Shown here piece after piece: positions 35,533 through 45,047 of a DNA stretch of 51,729 nucleotides. Every line of letters starts with the position of its first letter. Position 1 is the stretch's first letter. Both the position numbers and the translations under genes were made by a program. This DNA is from Nitrospirota bacterium. Lineage in GTDB: Bacteria; Nitrospirota; Thermodesulfovibrionia; Thermodesulfovibrionales; SM23-35. The stretch lies in NCBI GenBank assembly GCA_013388455.1, contig JACAFF010000040.1, positions 129,990 through 181,718 of the forward strand, given 5' to 3'. Below the pieces are notes generated by a model. It made no database searches, was not told the DNA's origin, and saw only the letters and a program-made list of their open reading frames with translations.

Positions 35533-36603
35533 TCAAGGAAAAGGTTTCCCAGTAATTAACCTCATAATATCATTATAAATTACAAAAGCCATAAGGGTTA
35601 GTAAAAATGCAAGGCCGATTTTCTGGCTGATTGAAATAATCTTCTCATTAATGGGTTTACCTCTTATTGCCTCAATCCCGAGAAAAAGTATATGACCTCC
35701 ATCTAATATAGGAATCGGCAGAAGATTCAATATGCCAAGATTAATATTTATAATTGCCATAAAAAGGAAAAAATTCATGAACCCTTTTGAAGCCTGCTCT
35801 CCTGCCATCTGGACAATAAGAATTGGGCCCCCAATAGTATCCATAGGAATTACTCTTTGAATCAGTTTGATTATTGATACAACTGTTAACACTGATATCT
35901 CCACTGTCCTTACAATGCTTTCATGTATTGCACTGATAAATGTGTCCTTTTTGATAAATGTATTACCTGATGGTTTGATACCAACTAACCCAATCTCTTT
36001 TTCTTCTCCGAAAATGTCTTTTACTTTCTTTTTTTCCGGGGTTATTTCTATATAAAAAACTCTTGTATCCCTGTTGACCGCAAATTTAAGCTTTTTCCCA
36101 GGACTTTTATGGATAACATCTGTCATTTCATCCCATCTCTGTATAACAATTCCTTCAATTTCCGTTATTCTGTCACCCTTTATAAGTCCTGCCTTTTCAG
36201 CTGGTGTATCTGATAAAACTTCCCCTACCTCTGGAATTAATGTCGGAACTCCTTTTAAAAAAATAAAGAAAAAGATCAAAACAGCAAATAGAATATTAAA
36301 TAAAGGCCCTGAAAAAACGATAACAAAACGCTTCCAAACAGGCTGATTATTGTAAGCAAAAGGTTTTTCATCTTCTGCAAGTTCTTCACCCGGTGTTTCT
36401 CCTGACATTTTGACATATCCACCAAGTGGTATTGCAGAAATCAGATAATCTGTATCGCCAATTTTTTTTCCTATAACCTTTGGGCCAAATCCAAGAGAGA
36501 ACTTCAGAACTTTTACTCGCATTAATTTTGCAAACAGGAAATGTCCTAATTCATGAATAAAAATGATTATACCAAGAAGAATTATTGCTGATAAAAAGGT
36601 CAT
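35533..36603 (-). CDS. rseP: RseP-like site-2 intramembrane metalloprotease
   Basis: Site-2 proteases cut transmembrane segments of anti-sigma factors and leftover signal peptides in the inner membrane. The 356-aa protein has the zinc motif HELGH (His17, Glu18, His21) in the first membrane helix. A membrane segment lies near ~100-120, one PDZ domain (~120-200) has EVLSDTPAEKAGLIKGD, and the third zinc ligand region is NLLPIPILDGGH. One PDZ and not two makes it shorter than E. coli RseP. It is 11 nt after dxr, in the common uppS-cdsA-dxr-rseP order. Confidence 0.94.
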   Translation of the reverse strand: MTFLSAIILLGIIIFIHELGHFLFAKLMRVKVLKFSLGFGPKVIGKKIGDTDYLISAIPLGGYVKMSGETPGEELAEDEKPFAYNNQPVWKRFVIVFSGPLFNILFAVLIFFFIFLKGVPTLIPEVGEVLSDTPAEKAGLIKGDRITEIEGIVIQRWDEMTDVIHKSPGKKLKFAVNRDTRVFYIEITPEKKKVKDIFGEEKEIGLVGIKPSGNTFIKKDTFISAIHESIVRTVEISVLTVVSIIKLIQRVIPMDTIGGPILIVQMAGEQASKGFMNFFLFMAIININLGILNLLPIPILDGGHILFLGIEAIRGKPINEKIISISQKIGLAFLLTLMAFVIYNDIMRLITGKPFP

Positions 36604-36614
36604 ATTCTTATTTC

Positions 36615-37778
36615 CTAAGTTTTTATTCTATTTACAACTTCCTTTGCTTTATCTCTTGCCCATCTGTCAGCTTCTAATACCCGAGAAAGTTCATTCGCAG
36701 CCGTGACAACATGCTTGCTCATAGTCTTTTTTATTACAAAGGGTATATCTTTAAATCTTATTTCACGATTGAGGAATGAATTAACAGCAACCTCATTAGC
36801 AGCATTAAGAACAGCAGGCATTGTGCCTCCAGCCTTCAAAGCCAAATATGCATATGAAAGACACGGAAAGCATTTTGTGTCTGGTTTTGTAAATTCAAGT
36901 TTTCCTATCTTAGAGAGCTCAAGCCCTGGCAGGATACCGGAAATTCTGTCTGGATAGGTTAGTGCATATGAAATAGGGCCCCTCATATCAGGATATGAAA
37001 GCTGAGCTATTGAACTTCCATCATAAAATTCGACGAGCGAATGCACTATGCTCTGCGGATGCACAACTACATCGATAGAAGATGGGGGCAGGCCAAAGAG
37101 ATAATGAGCTTCAATAACCTCAAAACCTTTGTTCATGAGTGTTGCAGAATCTATAGTTATTTTTTTACCCATTTTCCATCTCGGGTGTTTGAGTGCTTCC
37201 TCAGGTGTAATCTTATTCATTTCACTTGAAACCATACCGGCAAAAGGGCCTCCAGATGCTGTCAGAATAATTCTTTTTATCTCTGTTTTTTTATGACCTT
37301 CCATACACTGAAAAATTGCACTATGCTCACTATCAACAGGAAGTATTTTTGCTTTATACTTTTTTGATTCTTCAGTCACAATTTCACCGGCTACTACAAG
37401 TGTCTCTTTATTAGCAAGGCCGATCGTTTTTCCTGAACGTATAGCTGCCAGTGTGGGCATAAGCCCAGCTGCACCTACAATTGCGGACAGAACAAAATCA
37501 GAATTCTCATGGGCAGCAGCCTTTTCTATGCCATTTGCTCCTGATAGTATATCGAATGATAACTTCCTGCCAAATCTCTTCTGCAATTTTCTGGCAGACT
37601 CTTCATTTGAAACAGCCACTAATTCAGGAGCAAAAGACTTTATCTGCTTTTCAAGAAGATCTATATTATTCCAGGCTGTTAAAACCACAACCCTGAATCT
37701 GTCTCTATTACGTGAAACAATTTCAAGTGCATTTCTGCCGATTGAACCTGTTGATCCAAGAATGGTTAAACGTTTCAT
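36615..37778 (-). CDS. dxr: 1-deoxy-D-xylulose 5-phosphate reductoisomerase
   Basis: Dxr makes MEP from DXP, the committed step of the non-mevalonate isoprenoid pathway. The 387-aa protein opens with the NADPH-binding GSTGSIGRNALEI. It carries the metal-binding PVDSEHSAIFQC, the flexible-loop LTASGGPF, MNKGFEVIEAH and the HPQSIVHS motif. All are diagnostic. It overlaps cdsA by 4 nt. Together with UppS in the same cluster it supplies and uses isoprenoid precursors for the envelope. Confidence 0.97.
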   Translation of the reverse strand: MKRLTILGSTGSIGRNALEIVSRNRDRFRVVVLTAWNNIDLLEKQIKSFAPELVAVSNEESARKLQKRFGRKLSFDILSGANGIEKAAAHENSDFVLSAIVGAAGLMPTLAAIRSGKTIGLANKETLVVAGEIVTEESKKYKAKILPVDSEHSAIFQCMEGHKKTEIKRIILTASGGPFAGMVSSEMNKITPEEALKHPRWKMGKKITIDSATLMNKGFEVIEAHYLFGLPPSSIDVVVHPQSIVHSLVEFYDGSSIAQLSYPDMRGPISYALTYPDRISGILPGLELSKIGKLEFTKPDTKCFPCLSYAYLALKAGGTMPAVLNAANEVAVNSFLNREIRFKDIPFVIKKTMSKHVVTAANELSRVLEADRWARDKAKEVVNRIKT

Positions 37779-38575
37779 ATTTGATGCCTTGTAATACCCA
37801 TTATAGTCAACATCCAGTAAAGAACAGGGCCACTAAATAGTGCACCGTCAATTTTATCAAGTACTCCACCATGTCCGGGTATGAGAACACCGGAGTCTTT
37901 TACACCTGCATTACGTTTGAACATTGATTCTACAAGATCACCTATAACAGAAATTATTCCAATAACTATCCCAACAACTATTGCAGTCGAAAGAGTTAAG
38001 GTTTTCACTAAAGTAGTCTTAAGGAGAATAGCTCCTGCTATCCCGCCAATTACTGAGCCTACAGAGCCTGCAACAGTCTTATTCGGACTGACTTCAATAT
38101 AAAGTTTTTTCTTTCCAATTCCCCTACCAATATAATATGCCATTGAATCTGATGCCCAAACAGTTGCATATAGAAAGATAATCCACTCTGGACCAATCTT
38201 ACGTATGTATGTCTGGAAAATAAATAATCCAGGGATATACAGTAAACCAATAAGAGGAGGAGAAATATCTGATACAGAGGAAAATGGGTCTCTCTTAACA
38301 AAAAGCCGTATCGTGATAAGCACAATTACAGATAATATTATTATGTCGGGGATAAAATCTTCTGAAAAATACGAAACTACAAGTATTGATATGCCGGATA
38401 CGAGACATGCTTTTTTTAAAATTCCTTTTACACGAAACATAGAATAAAATTCTGACAATGCTAGAAAAGATACAATCAGCAAAAGAAGCACATAATATTC
38501 AATTGGAAGATACATGATATAAAGATAAATAAAAGGAAGTAAAATGAGGGCAACAACTAATCTCTTATAATGCAT
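37775..38575 (-). CDS. cdsA: Phosphatidate cytidylyltransferase
   Basis: CdsA makes CDP-diacylglycerol from CTP and phosphatidic acid, the branch point of phospholipid synthesis. The 266-aa protein has about seven or eight hydrophobic segments. It has the family signature near the C-terminus, with SPNKTVAGSVGS, then DLVESMFKRNAGVKDSG and PGHGGVLDKIDG. The Asp residues there bind metal and CTP. It overlaps uppS by 11 nt and dxr by 4 nt, so the three are translated as one unit. Confidence 0.95.
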   Translation of the reverse strand: MHYKRLVVALILLPFIYLYIMYLPIEYYVLLLLIVSFLALSEFYSMFRVKGILKKACLVSGISILVVSYFSEDFIPDIIILSVIVLITIRLFVKRDPFSSVSDISPPLIGLLYIPGLFIFQTYIRKIGPEWIIFLYATVWASDSMAYYIGRGIGKKKLYIEVSPNKTVAGSVGSVIGGIAGAILLKTTLVKTLTLSTAIVVGIVIGIISVIGDLVESMFKRNAGVKDSGVLIPGHGGVLDKIDGALFSGPVLYWMLTIMGITRHQI

Positions 38576-39284
38576 CTGCCCTCACTATGATACTACCGAA
38601 TCTTCTTTCTCTTCTCTGATAATCCTGCATTGCAATCAGGAATTCATCTTTTGTGAAATCAGGCCATAGCGTATCAGTAAAATAAAGTTCTGAATATGCA
38701 GCCTGCCAGATTAAAAAATTACTGAGACGCATTTCACCGCTTGTCCTTATAATAAAGTCTGGAGCAGAAAGACCAGCGGTGTCGAGATGAGAATTTAAAA
38801 TCTCTTCTGTAAGGTTTTCAGGTTTTATTCCGTCAGAGAATATTTTCTTTACTGCCCTGACAATCTCATCCCTGCCACTATAACTGAGAGCAGTAACAAG
38901 TATCATACCTTTATTTGAAGCAGTTTGTTGTTCAGCATGCTCTATTATTTTCTGTATATGTCCTGGTAATCTCTTTGTATCACCAATAGTTTTAAAAACA
39001 ATACCCTTACTTATTAATAAATCAAGTTCTCTTTTTAAATAAGATTCAAGCAACCTCATTAATGTTGCTACTTCAGTCGAAGGCCTTTGCCAGTTCTCTA
39101 TAGAAAAAGCATAAAGCGTCAATATTTTGATTCCGATTTCTTCAGCAATCTCTATTACCTCTTTCGTTCTTTCTACCCCACGCCTATGGCCCTCAATTCT
39201 TGGAAGCCCACGCTGCTCTGCCCATCTTCCATTGCCATCCATTATAATTCCAACATGTTTTGGTATCCGACCATGTAATAGCAT
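38565..39284 (-). CDS. uppS: Undecaprenyl diphosphate synthase
   Basis: UppS condenses isopentenyl diphosphate units onto farnesyl diphosphate to make the C55 carrier for peptidoglycan and O-antigen. The 239-aa protein has the catalytic IIMDGNGRWAEQRGLPRIEG (Asp in MDGNGRW), GHRRG, FSIENWQRP and the C-terminal RTSGEMRLSNFLIWQAAYSE signature. AAGGGG precedes the ATG. It lies 4 nt after the exported FG-GAP-like protein gene and overlaps cdsA by 11 nt. Confidence 0.97.
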   Translation of the reverse strand: MLLHGRIPKHVGIIMDGNGRWAEQRGLPRIEGHRRGVERTKEVIEIAEEIGIKILTLYAFSIENWQRPSTEVATLMRLLESYLKRELDLLISKGIVFKTIGDTKRLPGHIQKIIEHAEQQTASNKGMILVTALSYSGRDEIVRAVKKIFSDGIKPENLTEEILNSHLDTAGLSAPDFIIRTSGEMRLSNFLIWQAAYSELYFTDTLWPDFTKDEFLIAMQDYQRRERRFGSIIVRADAL

Positions 39285-39288
39285 CTAT

Positions 39289-41097
39289 TTAAATCCCCTT
39301 CATCGAATAAATAGTTAAAACCTTCCCGAATGGATTTTCCCCCTTTAGTATCTTTGTCGGTCTAAGCCCCAACATCGGGCTATTCAGGACAATAACTTTG
39401 TTACCATCAATTATAAAGTCGTGAATATTTCCATTTATATTTTTTATTAAAACACCTTCTTCCATTAAAAGTCCATTCCAACTCAAAGTTCTTATCTGCG
39501 AACCCCTGTAACCTATCCCTTTGACCATTTCTAATAACGGAATTCTTTTGATAAAAAGAATTTTATTATTTTTTAAAAAAAGTCTGTCTTTTACTGACCA
39601 TTCACCCCTATCAACCATAATTGTTGGGGATGATTTATTAAATGTCTTGAGGAAACCGCCTGTATTAGTTTTACTTCTCCATAGTTTCACATTATCTGTA
39701 TTATAAAGATTCAGAAATCCCTTTTCATCGTATGAGAACAATAGTTTTCCAGCTCGCAGATCATTAATATATAAGAAATCATAAATATTAACACCCTCAG
39801 GTAGCTTTAAATTATCGCCCTTTTTATAATCATCCTCATAGATTATCCTGAAAACATTCCCTTCATACCCCTCAGCTAATGAATATTTCTGAGCAACAAG
39901 TTCATTTCCGACCTTTCTAAAGAATGTATTTTCATTCTTGTAAAGTAAAACAAATTCATTCTCTCGTAATTCGTATATAAAAGACACTATACTACCTTTT
40001 CCTCGAGCATCTTCAGACATGCTCGCATCTATACTTTTTGTGTCAAGGCTGTTACTCTGCATCTTTGTGATAATTATCTCGTCTTTACCATTTCTATTTA
40101 GATCAAGGGTGTCGAGCCATATAATATTATCAGAGGAACTACCTTTTATAGTCATTCCGTCTAAAGCAGGTTGAAGATCGACTCTCAGCGTAAATATTAG
40201 AATATCTCTATCGGTGCTAACGACAAGCTCTTTTTGTCCATTTCCGTCTATATCTCCTTCTGCTATCATAAATGCATCAATCGGCATATCAATATCAATC
40301 TTTGATTTTTCTTCACTAAGTTTAAAGTATTTATCACCAATACTGAGTTCACCTAAAAATTCACTGCCTATTGGTGAACTAATTTCAGAAAATTGAACAC
40401 TATCAGATGTCCAGAAAAGCTTCTGCTGAAGAATCGCTTCATTATCAAATTCTTTCATGGATAAAAAAAGAACAACATCGGCACCGAGTTCCTTTGCCTT
40501 TTTAATAATCTTTTCAATCTCATATGTCTCAATATCCGTATCTATCAAACGAAATCTATTAGTGTCTTTTAATGTTTTATAATAGATATCAGCTATATAC
40601 CAATCTATATCAGGGGACTGATAAAAAAGCATATCAACCTGCATCGCAGATATGCGAACCCTGTCTCCTACTTTTACATCACCATTAATAATCTCACATG
40701 ATGATTTATCCTCATATACTTCTTTGACCTCCAACTTTCCGATAAAGGACTCCATAAAGCCCAATGGTTCTTTTGTAACAGGGTGTTTAAATGGAGCTTC
40801 TTCTCTAAAAATACTGAATCTCATTCCGGCCTTTACAGAATCCTTTCGACCAAGATCAATGATAGCCTCTTTGCCTTCGACAACCATTAATGTTCCTGTC
40901 AGGGGTTTAAAATAGGAAACCGCTTCATCCCTCATCTTTAAGAATGGATTATCAGTTGCATAAACAGTTAAAAATGAAAAGTGAATAGTAAAAAGTACTA
41001 TTAAAAAAAAGAGCCCTGAAAGATTTCTGACCATTGCCCTTTTACTTTTACTTCTAAATTCTGCCATCTGCTGCCTGATTTCTGTATTCTTGCACAT
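39289..41097 (-). CDS. Exported protein with FG-GAP/VCBS-like repeats
   Basis: The 602-aa product has a basic N-terminus followed by a hydrophobic signal segment (VRNLSGLFFLIVLFTIHFSF). The signal segment ends in VYATDN, so the mature part is outside the cytoplasm. An N-terminal segment (~50-140 of the mature part) resembles a small beta domain with KDSVKAGMRF. Two stretches, GDIDGNGQKELVV and LDLNRNGKDEIII, are FG-GAP/VCBS-type calcium-binding loops. The role is unknown. The start is set at ATG 41097 with GGAAGG upstream. A GTG at 41121 and an ATG at 41034 are other options. The tight link to uppS suggests an envelope function. Confidence 0.72.
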   Translation of the reverse strand: MCKNTEIRQQMAEFRSKSKRAMVRNLSGLFFLIVLFTIHFSFLTVYATDNPFLKMRDEAVSYFKPLTGTLMVVEGKEAIIDLGRKDSVKAGMRFSIFREEAPFKHPVTKEPLGFMESFIGKLEVKEVYEDKSSCEIINGDVKVGDRVRISAMQVDMLFYQSPDIDWYIADIYYKTLKDTNRFRLIDTDIETYEIEKIIKKAKELGADVVLFLSMKEFDNEAILQQKLFWTSDSVQFSEISSPIGSEFLGELSIGDKYFKLSEEKSKIDIDMPIDAFMIAEGDIDGNGQKELVVSTDRDILIFTLRVDLQPALDGMTIKGSSSDNIIWLDTLDLNRNGKDEIIITKMQSNSLDTKSIDASMSEDARGKGSIVSFIYELRENEFVLLYKNENTFFRKVGNELVAQKYSLAEGYEGNVFRIIYEDDYKKGDNLKLPEGVNIYDFLYINDLRAGKLLFSYDEKGFLNLYNTDNVKLWRSKTNTGGFLKTFNKSSPTIMVDRGEWSVKDRLFLKNNKILFIKRIPLLEMVKGIGYRGSQIRTLSWNGLLMEEGVLIKNINGNIHDFIIDGNKVIVLNSPMLGLRPTKILKGENPFGKVLTIYSMKGI

Positions 41098-41209
41098 CTT
41101 TACCTTCCTATTGATAGTCACTCTATGAGTAATTTATTTTGCACGGCCTCAATATTATACTCAACACGAATTATTTCGATCTTCGAATCTTCAATAAAAG
41201 AATATATTT

Positions 41210-41620
41210 TCAAACTTTTCCAACATCTTTTGCAAGGCGATCAAGGATACCATTCAAAAAGGGTGCAGCTTCTGATGATGAAAATTTCTTTGCAATCTCC
41301 AGAGCTTCATTAATTGTAACAGCAGACGGGATATCTTTTCTGTAAAGTATTTCAAAGGCTGCAAATCTCAATATGGCTCTATCAACCACAGCCATTCTCT
41401 CTAAAATCCAGTTTTCAGTTGCACTTTCTATCTTTCTATTTATTTCATCAAGATGCATCAATGTCCCCTTCACAAGCTCTTCAGTGAATTGCCTGATATC
41501 CATGTCCTCTTTCTTATCTGACCAGAAATCTTCGAAGTCTTTGCCGTTTATCTTTTTTTCTGTAAAATCCAACTGAAACAGCATTTGAAGAGCGTATTCA
41601 CGAGACTTACGTCTTTTCAT
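41210..41620 (-). CDS. nusB: Transcription antitermination factor NusB
   Basis: NusB binds boxA RNA with S10 (NusE) and supports rRNA antitermination. The 136-aa protein has the N-terminal RKSREYALQMLFQLDF. It also has the helical core with VDRAILRFAAFEILYRKDIPSAVTINEALEIAKKFSS and the C-terminal FLNGILDRLAKDV. All fit the family. It follows ribH by 84 nt, the common ribH-nusB order. There is no Shine-Dalgarno sequence. A weak -10-like TATTTT ends 8 nt before the ATG, so it may also have its own leaderless transcript. Confidence 0.95.
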   Translation of the reverse strand: MKRRKSREYALQMLFQLDFTEKKINGKDFEDFWSDKKEDMDIRQFTEELVKGTLMHLDEINRKIESATENWILERMAVVDRAILRFAAFEILYRKDIPSAVTINEALEIAKKFSSSEAAPFLNGILDRLAKDVGKV

Positions 41621-41704
41621 AAAACATAAAATAGTGGATAGTGGGTAGTGAATAGTTTAATCTTTTTATATATTTAAATTTACTCGTAACTTGTATCTCA
41701 TAAC

Positions 41705-42166
41705 TCATAACTTTTTCAGCAGTTGTGCCATTTCAATGGCTGTTATTGCTGCGTCCCATCCTTTATTCCCGCTCTTTGTGCCTGCTCTTTCAACAGCCTG
41801 CTCAATGGTATCAGATGTTATAATTCCGAAAGCTATTGGCACTCCTGTCTCGATAGATGCTGATGCAATCCCTTTTGAAACTTCTGCGGCGATATATTCA
41901 AAATGGGGGGTAGCACCTCTGATAATTGTTCCAAGACATATTATAGCGTTGTATACGCCTTTCAAAGCCATTTTCTTAGCTATCATTGGAATTTCAAAAG
42001 AACCCGGAACCTTTATGACATCAATATCATCTTCTTTTGCTCCATGTCTTATAAGTGCATCCTTTGCACCATCAAAAAGCTTGCTCGTTATAAACTCATT
42101 GAATCTGCTGACCACTATCCCGAACTTCAATCCCTTTGCCTGAAGCTCTCCTTCAAGAATCTTCAT
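41705..42166 (-). CDS. ribH: 6,7-dimethyl-8-ribityllumazine synthase
   Basis: RibH condenses the ribityl pyrimidinedione with 3,4-dihydroxy-2-butanone 4-phosphate to give lumazine, and forms icosahedral or pentameric shells. The 153-aa protein has [10 protein letters not shown], the VPGSFEIP loop, [23 protein letters not shown] (with the active-site His) and [17 protein letters not shown] lies before the ATG. It sits in the order ribE-ribBA-ribH-nusB on the minus strand. Confidence 0.97.
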   Translation of the reverse strand: MKILEGELQAKGLKFGIVVSRFNEFITSKLFDGAKDALIRHGAKEDDIDVIKVPGSFEIPMIAKKMALKGVYNAIICLGTIIRGATPHFEYIAAEVSKGIASASIETGVPIAFGIITSDTIEQAVERAGTKSGNKGWDAAITAIEMAQLLKKL

Positions 42167-42207
42167 AAATCCTCCTATTATATAGAACGATTTTTTCTTT
42201 ATAAAAG

Positions 42208-43422
42208 CTAAACACTATCCAGCATATGCCCTAATTTCTTCTTTTTCGTTTTGAGATAAACTATGTTTCTTTCATTGGGTTTTGTCTCTATTGGCACTCT
42301 TTCAACTACCTTCAAACCATATCCTTCTAATCCTACAATCTTCTTCGGATTATTCGTCATCAATCTCATCTTCCTTACACCAATATCCACAAGTATCTGA
42401 GCACCTATTCCATAATCCCTGAGATCCGGTTTGAAGCCGAGTTTTATGTTAGCTTCCACTGTATCAAGTCCTTTATCCTGTAAATCATATGCCTTCAACT
42501 TATTAATAATACCGATGCCTCTACCTTCCTGCTTCATATAGAGAATAACCCCTTTACCTTCTTTCTTAATCATTTCCATAGCTTTTCTCAGTTGTTCTCC
42601 ACAGTCACATCGCTCTGATGAAAAAACATCTCCGGTTAGACATTGTGAGTGTACCCTCACAAGAACTTCATCTTCTGGCTTTATTTCCCCTTTCACCAGT
42701 GCGAGATGTATAGCGTTATCAATATCATTTGTATAAGCTATAACATTGAATTCTCCACCGTATTTTGTTGGTAGTTTTACAGACACAAGCCTCTTAACAA
42801 ATAATTCTGTTCTCATCCTGTATTTGATGATATCCTTAACAGTAACTATTTTTAGATTATGTTTCTTTGCAAATTCCATCAGTTCGGGAACTCGTGCCAT
42901 TGTGCCATCGTCATTCATAATCTCACAGATAACCCCTGCAGGGGTTAATCGAGCCATTTTTGCTAAATCAACAGACCCCTCTGTTTGTCCTGCTCTCTGC
43001 AATACACCTCCTGGGCGCGCTTTTAAAGGAAAGATATGTCCGGGTCTTGCAAGATCATCGGGTTTTGTTCTGGGGTCTATAGCAGTCAATATTGTTTTTG
43101 CCCTATCAGCGGCTGAAATCCCAGTTGTTACACCTCTTTTCGCTTCTATCGATACTGTAAAGGCGGTTCCGAAAGGAGAAGTGTTGTCATCTGTCATAAG
43201 TGGAAGTTTTAATTCCTCTACACGTTCAGGGGTCAAGGAGAGACAAATAAGACCTCTGCCGTATTTTGCCATGAAATTGATTGCTTCTGGTGTAACTTTC
43301 TCTGCTGCCATACAAAGATCACCTTCATTTTCACGATCCTCATCATCAACCAGAATAACCATTTTCCCCTTTTCTATATCTTCAATAGCTTCATCTATTG
43401 TATTAAATCTATACCTTTCCAT
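42208..43422 (-). CDS. ribBA: RibBA, DHBP synthase / GTP cyclohydrolase II
   Basis: This bifunctional enzyme supplies both precursors of riboflavin. The 404-aa protein has an N-terminal DHBP synthase domain (~1-200) with [21 protein letters not shown] and [11 protein letters not shown]. The C-terminal GTP cyclohydrolase II (~205-404) has [24 protein letters not shown], whose Cys residues bind zinc, and [19 protein letters not shown]. Both domains look active. AAGGAG and GAGG lie upstream of the ATG. It lies 29 nt after ribE and 41 nt before ribH. Confidence 0.97.
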   Translation of the reverse strand: MERYRFNTIDEAIEDIEKGKMVILVDDEDRENEGDLCMAAEKVTPEAINFMAKYGRGLICLSLTPERVEELKLPLMTDDNTSPFGTAFTVSIEAKRGVTTGISAADRAKTILTAIDPRTKPDDLARPGHIFPLKARPGGVLQRAGQTEGSVDLAKMARLTPAGVICEIMNDDGTMARVPELMEFAKKHNLKIVTVKDIIKYRMRTELFVKRLVSVKLPTKYGGEFNVIAYTNDIDNAIHLALVKGEIKPEDEVLVRVHSQCLTGDVFSSERCDCGEQLRKAMEMIKKEGKGVILYMKQEGRGIGIINKLKAYDLQDKGLDTVEANIKLGFKPDLRDYGIGAQILVDIGVRKMRLMTNNPKKIVGLEGYGLKVVERVPIETKPNERNIVYLKTKKKKLGHMLDSV

Positions 43423-43451
43423 CTTGAAATCCTCAAACTCCTTTTAAAAAA

Positions 43452-44093
43452 TCAGATAAAACCACCCTCTTTAAGGGTATTCATAAAAATCAATTCTCTA
43501 TCCACCTGTCTGTTTAGAAATTTTGCCACATATTTCCCCAGAATATCCGCTTCAATATTTACAGTATCACCAGGAGCCTTGAATCCCAGAGTTGTAAGTT
43601 TTGCAGTATGAGGAATGATTATCAGAGTAAAACTATTCTTAAAAACATCTACTACAGTAAGACTTATTCCATCAACCGCTACTGACCCCTTTTCCACAAT
43701 AAAATTCATCATATGTTGAGGGACTTCGATCTCTATTTTAAGCATATCACCAATCTTGACTTTTGACCTGATAGTGCCAACAGTGTCAACGTGGCCTGTT
43801 ACAAAATGGCCACCAATCTTAGAATCAGGAGTAAGTGAAGGCTCTATATTAACTAAATCACCTGCTGAGAGGCTTCCAAGATTTGTGCTATTCAGAGTTT
43901 CTTCAGAAAGGTCAAAAGAAAGTTCCTGATTATGCAAATTAATGACTGTTAGACAGACCCCATTTATAGATATACTATCACCCACTTTTGCTGATAATGT
44001 AACTTCTTTTGCTTTTAGTGATAAAACTGATTTGCCAGCAAACTTTTTTAGATATTTCACTTCTCCCATTTCGACAATAATACCTGTAAACAT
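43452..44093 (-). CDS. ribE: Riboflavin synthase, alpha subunit
   Basis: Riboflavin synthase dismutates two lumazines to riboflavin. The 213-aa protein is a tandem duplication of two lumazine-binding barrels. MFTGIIVEMGEV starts the first with SINGVCLTVI, and FVTGHVDTVG with VAVDGISLTVVDV begins the second. The C-terminal helix LGKYVAKFLNRQ trimerises the protein. AGAGGAG is 6 nt before the ATG. No FMN riboswitch is recognisable upstream, where lepB and a small membrane protein gene abut. The rib genes are therefore probably read from a promoter further upstream. Confidence 0.96.
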   Translation of the reverse strand: MFTGIIVEMGEVKYLKKFAGKSVLSLKAKEVTLSAKVGDSISINGVCLTVINLHNQELSFDLSEETLNSTNLGSLSAGDLVNIEPSLTPDSKIGGHFVTGHVDTVGTIRSKVKIGDMLKIEIEVPQHMMNFIVEKGSVAVDGISLTVVDVFKNSFTLIIIPHTAKLTTLGFKAPGDTVNIEADILGKYVAKFLNRQVDRELIFMNTLKEGGFI

Positions 44094-44094
44094 T

Positions 44095-44442
44095 TTACTC
44101 CTCTACATCAATCTTGAAATTAAATGTTTTCTGATATAAACCGAGATAATCAACTGTCTCTGACCAGGAAGTTCTTATACGAACGGTTTTTTCTGTCTTT
44201 GTAACAGTTATCTTGTCTTCAGATAAAGGTATCTTGAGCTCATGTGCTCTTTCAAGAACCTGTTCCTTAGCTCTATCCACCTCGCCAATAGTAATTCTTG
44301 CAATCTCTTTAGCATCAGATTTCAAGGCAGAATATTTGTAATATGGTTTACCGAACACAATACCTGCATAAACCAGCAATATAAGTATAATAAGTGTCAG
44401 AATAAATTTAATAAAACCTTTTTCATTATTTAAATCTTTCAT
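44095..44442 (-). CDS. Small single-pass membrane protein, DUF4845-like
   Basis: The 115-aa product has one N-terminal transmembrane helix (~10-30, KFILTLIILILLVYAGIVFG) and an extracytoplasmic helical/beta domain of ~80 residues. Its position right after lepB and its size resemble the DUF4845 proteins seen next to lepB in other bacteria. This is a context argument, not a sequence-family proof. It overlaps the lepB stop by 4 nt. The end is one base before the ribE start region, so it is part of the same unit. Confidence 0.62.
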   Translation of the reverse strand: MKDLNNEKGFIKFILTLIILILLVYAGIVFGKPYYKYSALKSDAKEIARITIGEVDRAKEQVLERAHELKIPLSEDKITVTKTEKTVRIRTSWSETVDYLGLYQKTFNFKIDVEE

Positions 44443-45047
44443 CCTATTAACCTCCCTATTCTGTTATATCTTAGCCAATTATTTGGGTCCCATGACCAGT
44501 AAATAATAAGAGCTTTACCCCTTATATCTTTTAAATCTACAAACCCCCAGTATCGACTGTCATAGCTCTGGTCACGGTTATCACCCATAACAAAAACCTT
44601 CCCTTCTGGAACAACTAAAGGGCCAAAATTGTCTCTCGGATCAAATCCATTGGGCTTCACATATTTATCATAATGGTATGCATAGGGTTCTATAACACGT
44701 TGTCCATTTAAATAAAGTGCCTTATCTTTTTCTTCTATAACGTCACCTTCGATAGCAACAACTCTTTTAATAAAATCCTTTTTTGGATTTTCAGGATATT
44801 TAAAAACTATTATATCTCCTCTATGTGGTTTTCTGAATATAAGAATCTTCTTATCGGTAAATGGTATTTCTATACCATAAATAAATTTATTTACAAGGAT
44901 ATGATCACCTATCAACAGTGTTGGAATCATTGAACCAGAAGGGATTTTAAATGCCTGAACAACAAATGTCCGTATTATGAGTGCAAGAATCAGTGCTGTT
45001 ATTATCGCTTCTAAATATTCTCTGAAAATTTTCTTCTTACTCTTCAT
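44439..45047 (-). CDS. lepB: Signal peptidase I
   Basis: LepB cleaves signal peptides of exported proteins at the periplasmic face. The 202-aa protein has an N-terminal membrane anchor (~13-33). The catalytic Ser39 is in IPSGSMIPTL and the Lys94 general base is in FIKRVVAIEGD. The GDNRDQSYDSRYWGFV box is present. It overlaps the ROK kinase stop by 4 nt, so translation is coupled. The C-terminal RLIG end is normal for the shorter bacterial enzymes. Confidence 0.96.
   Translation of the reverse strand: MKSKKKIFREYLEAIITALILALIIRTFVVQAFKIPSGSMIPTLLIGDHILVNKFIYGIEIPFTDKKILIFRKPHRGDIIVFKYPENPKKDFIKRVVAIEGDVIEEKDKALYLNGQRVIEPYAYHYDKYVKPNGFDPRDNFGPLVVPEGKVFVMGDNRDQSYDSRYWGFVDLKDIRGKALIIYWSWDPNNWLRYNRIGRLIG

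Noticed and set aside
41621-41704. Repeat-like AGTGGATAGTGGGTAGTGAATAG between ribH and nusB
   Set aside because: It is low-complexity and resembles the flanks of repeat copy B only loosely. No inverted or tandem unit of clear length can be defined.
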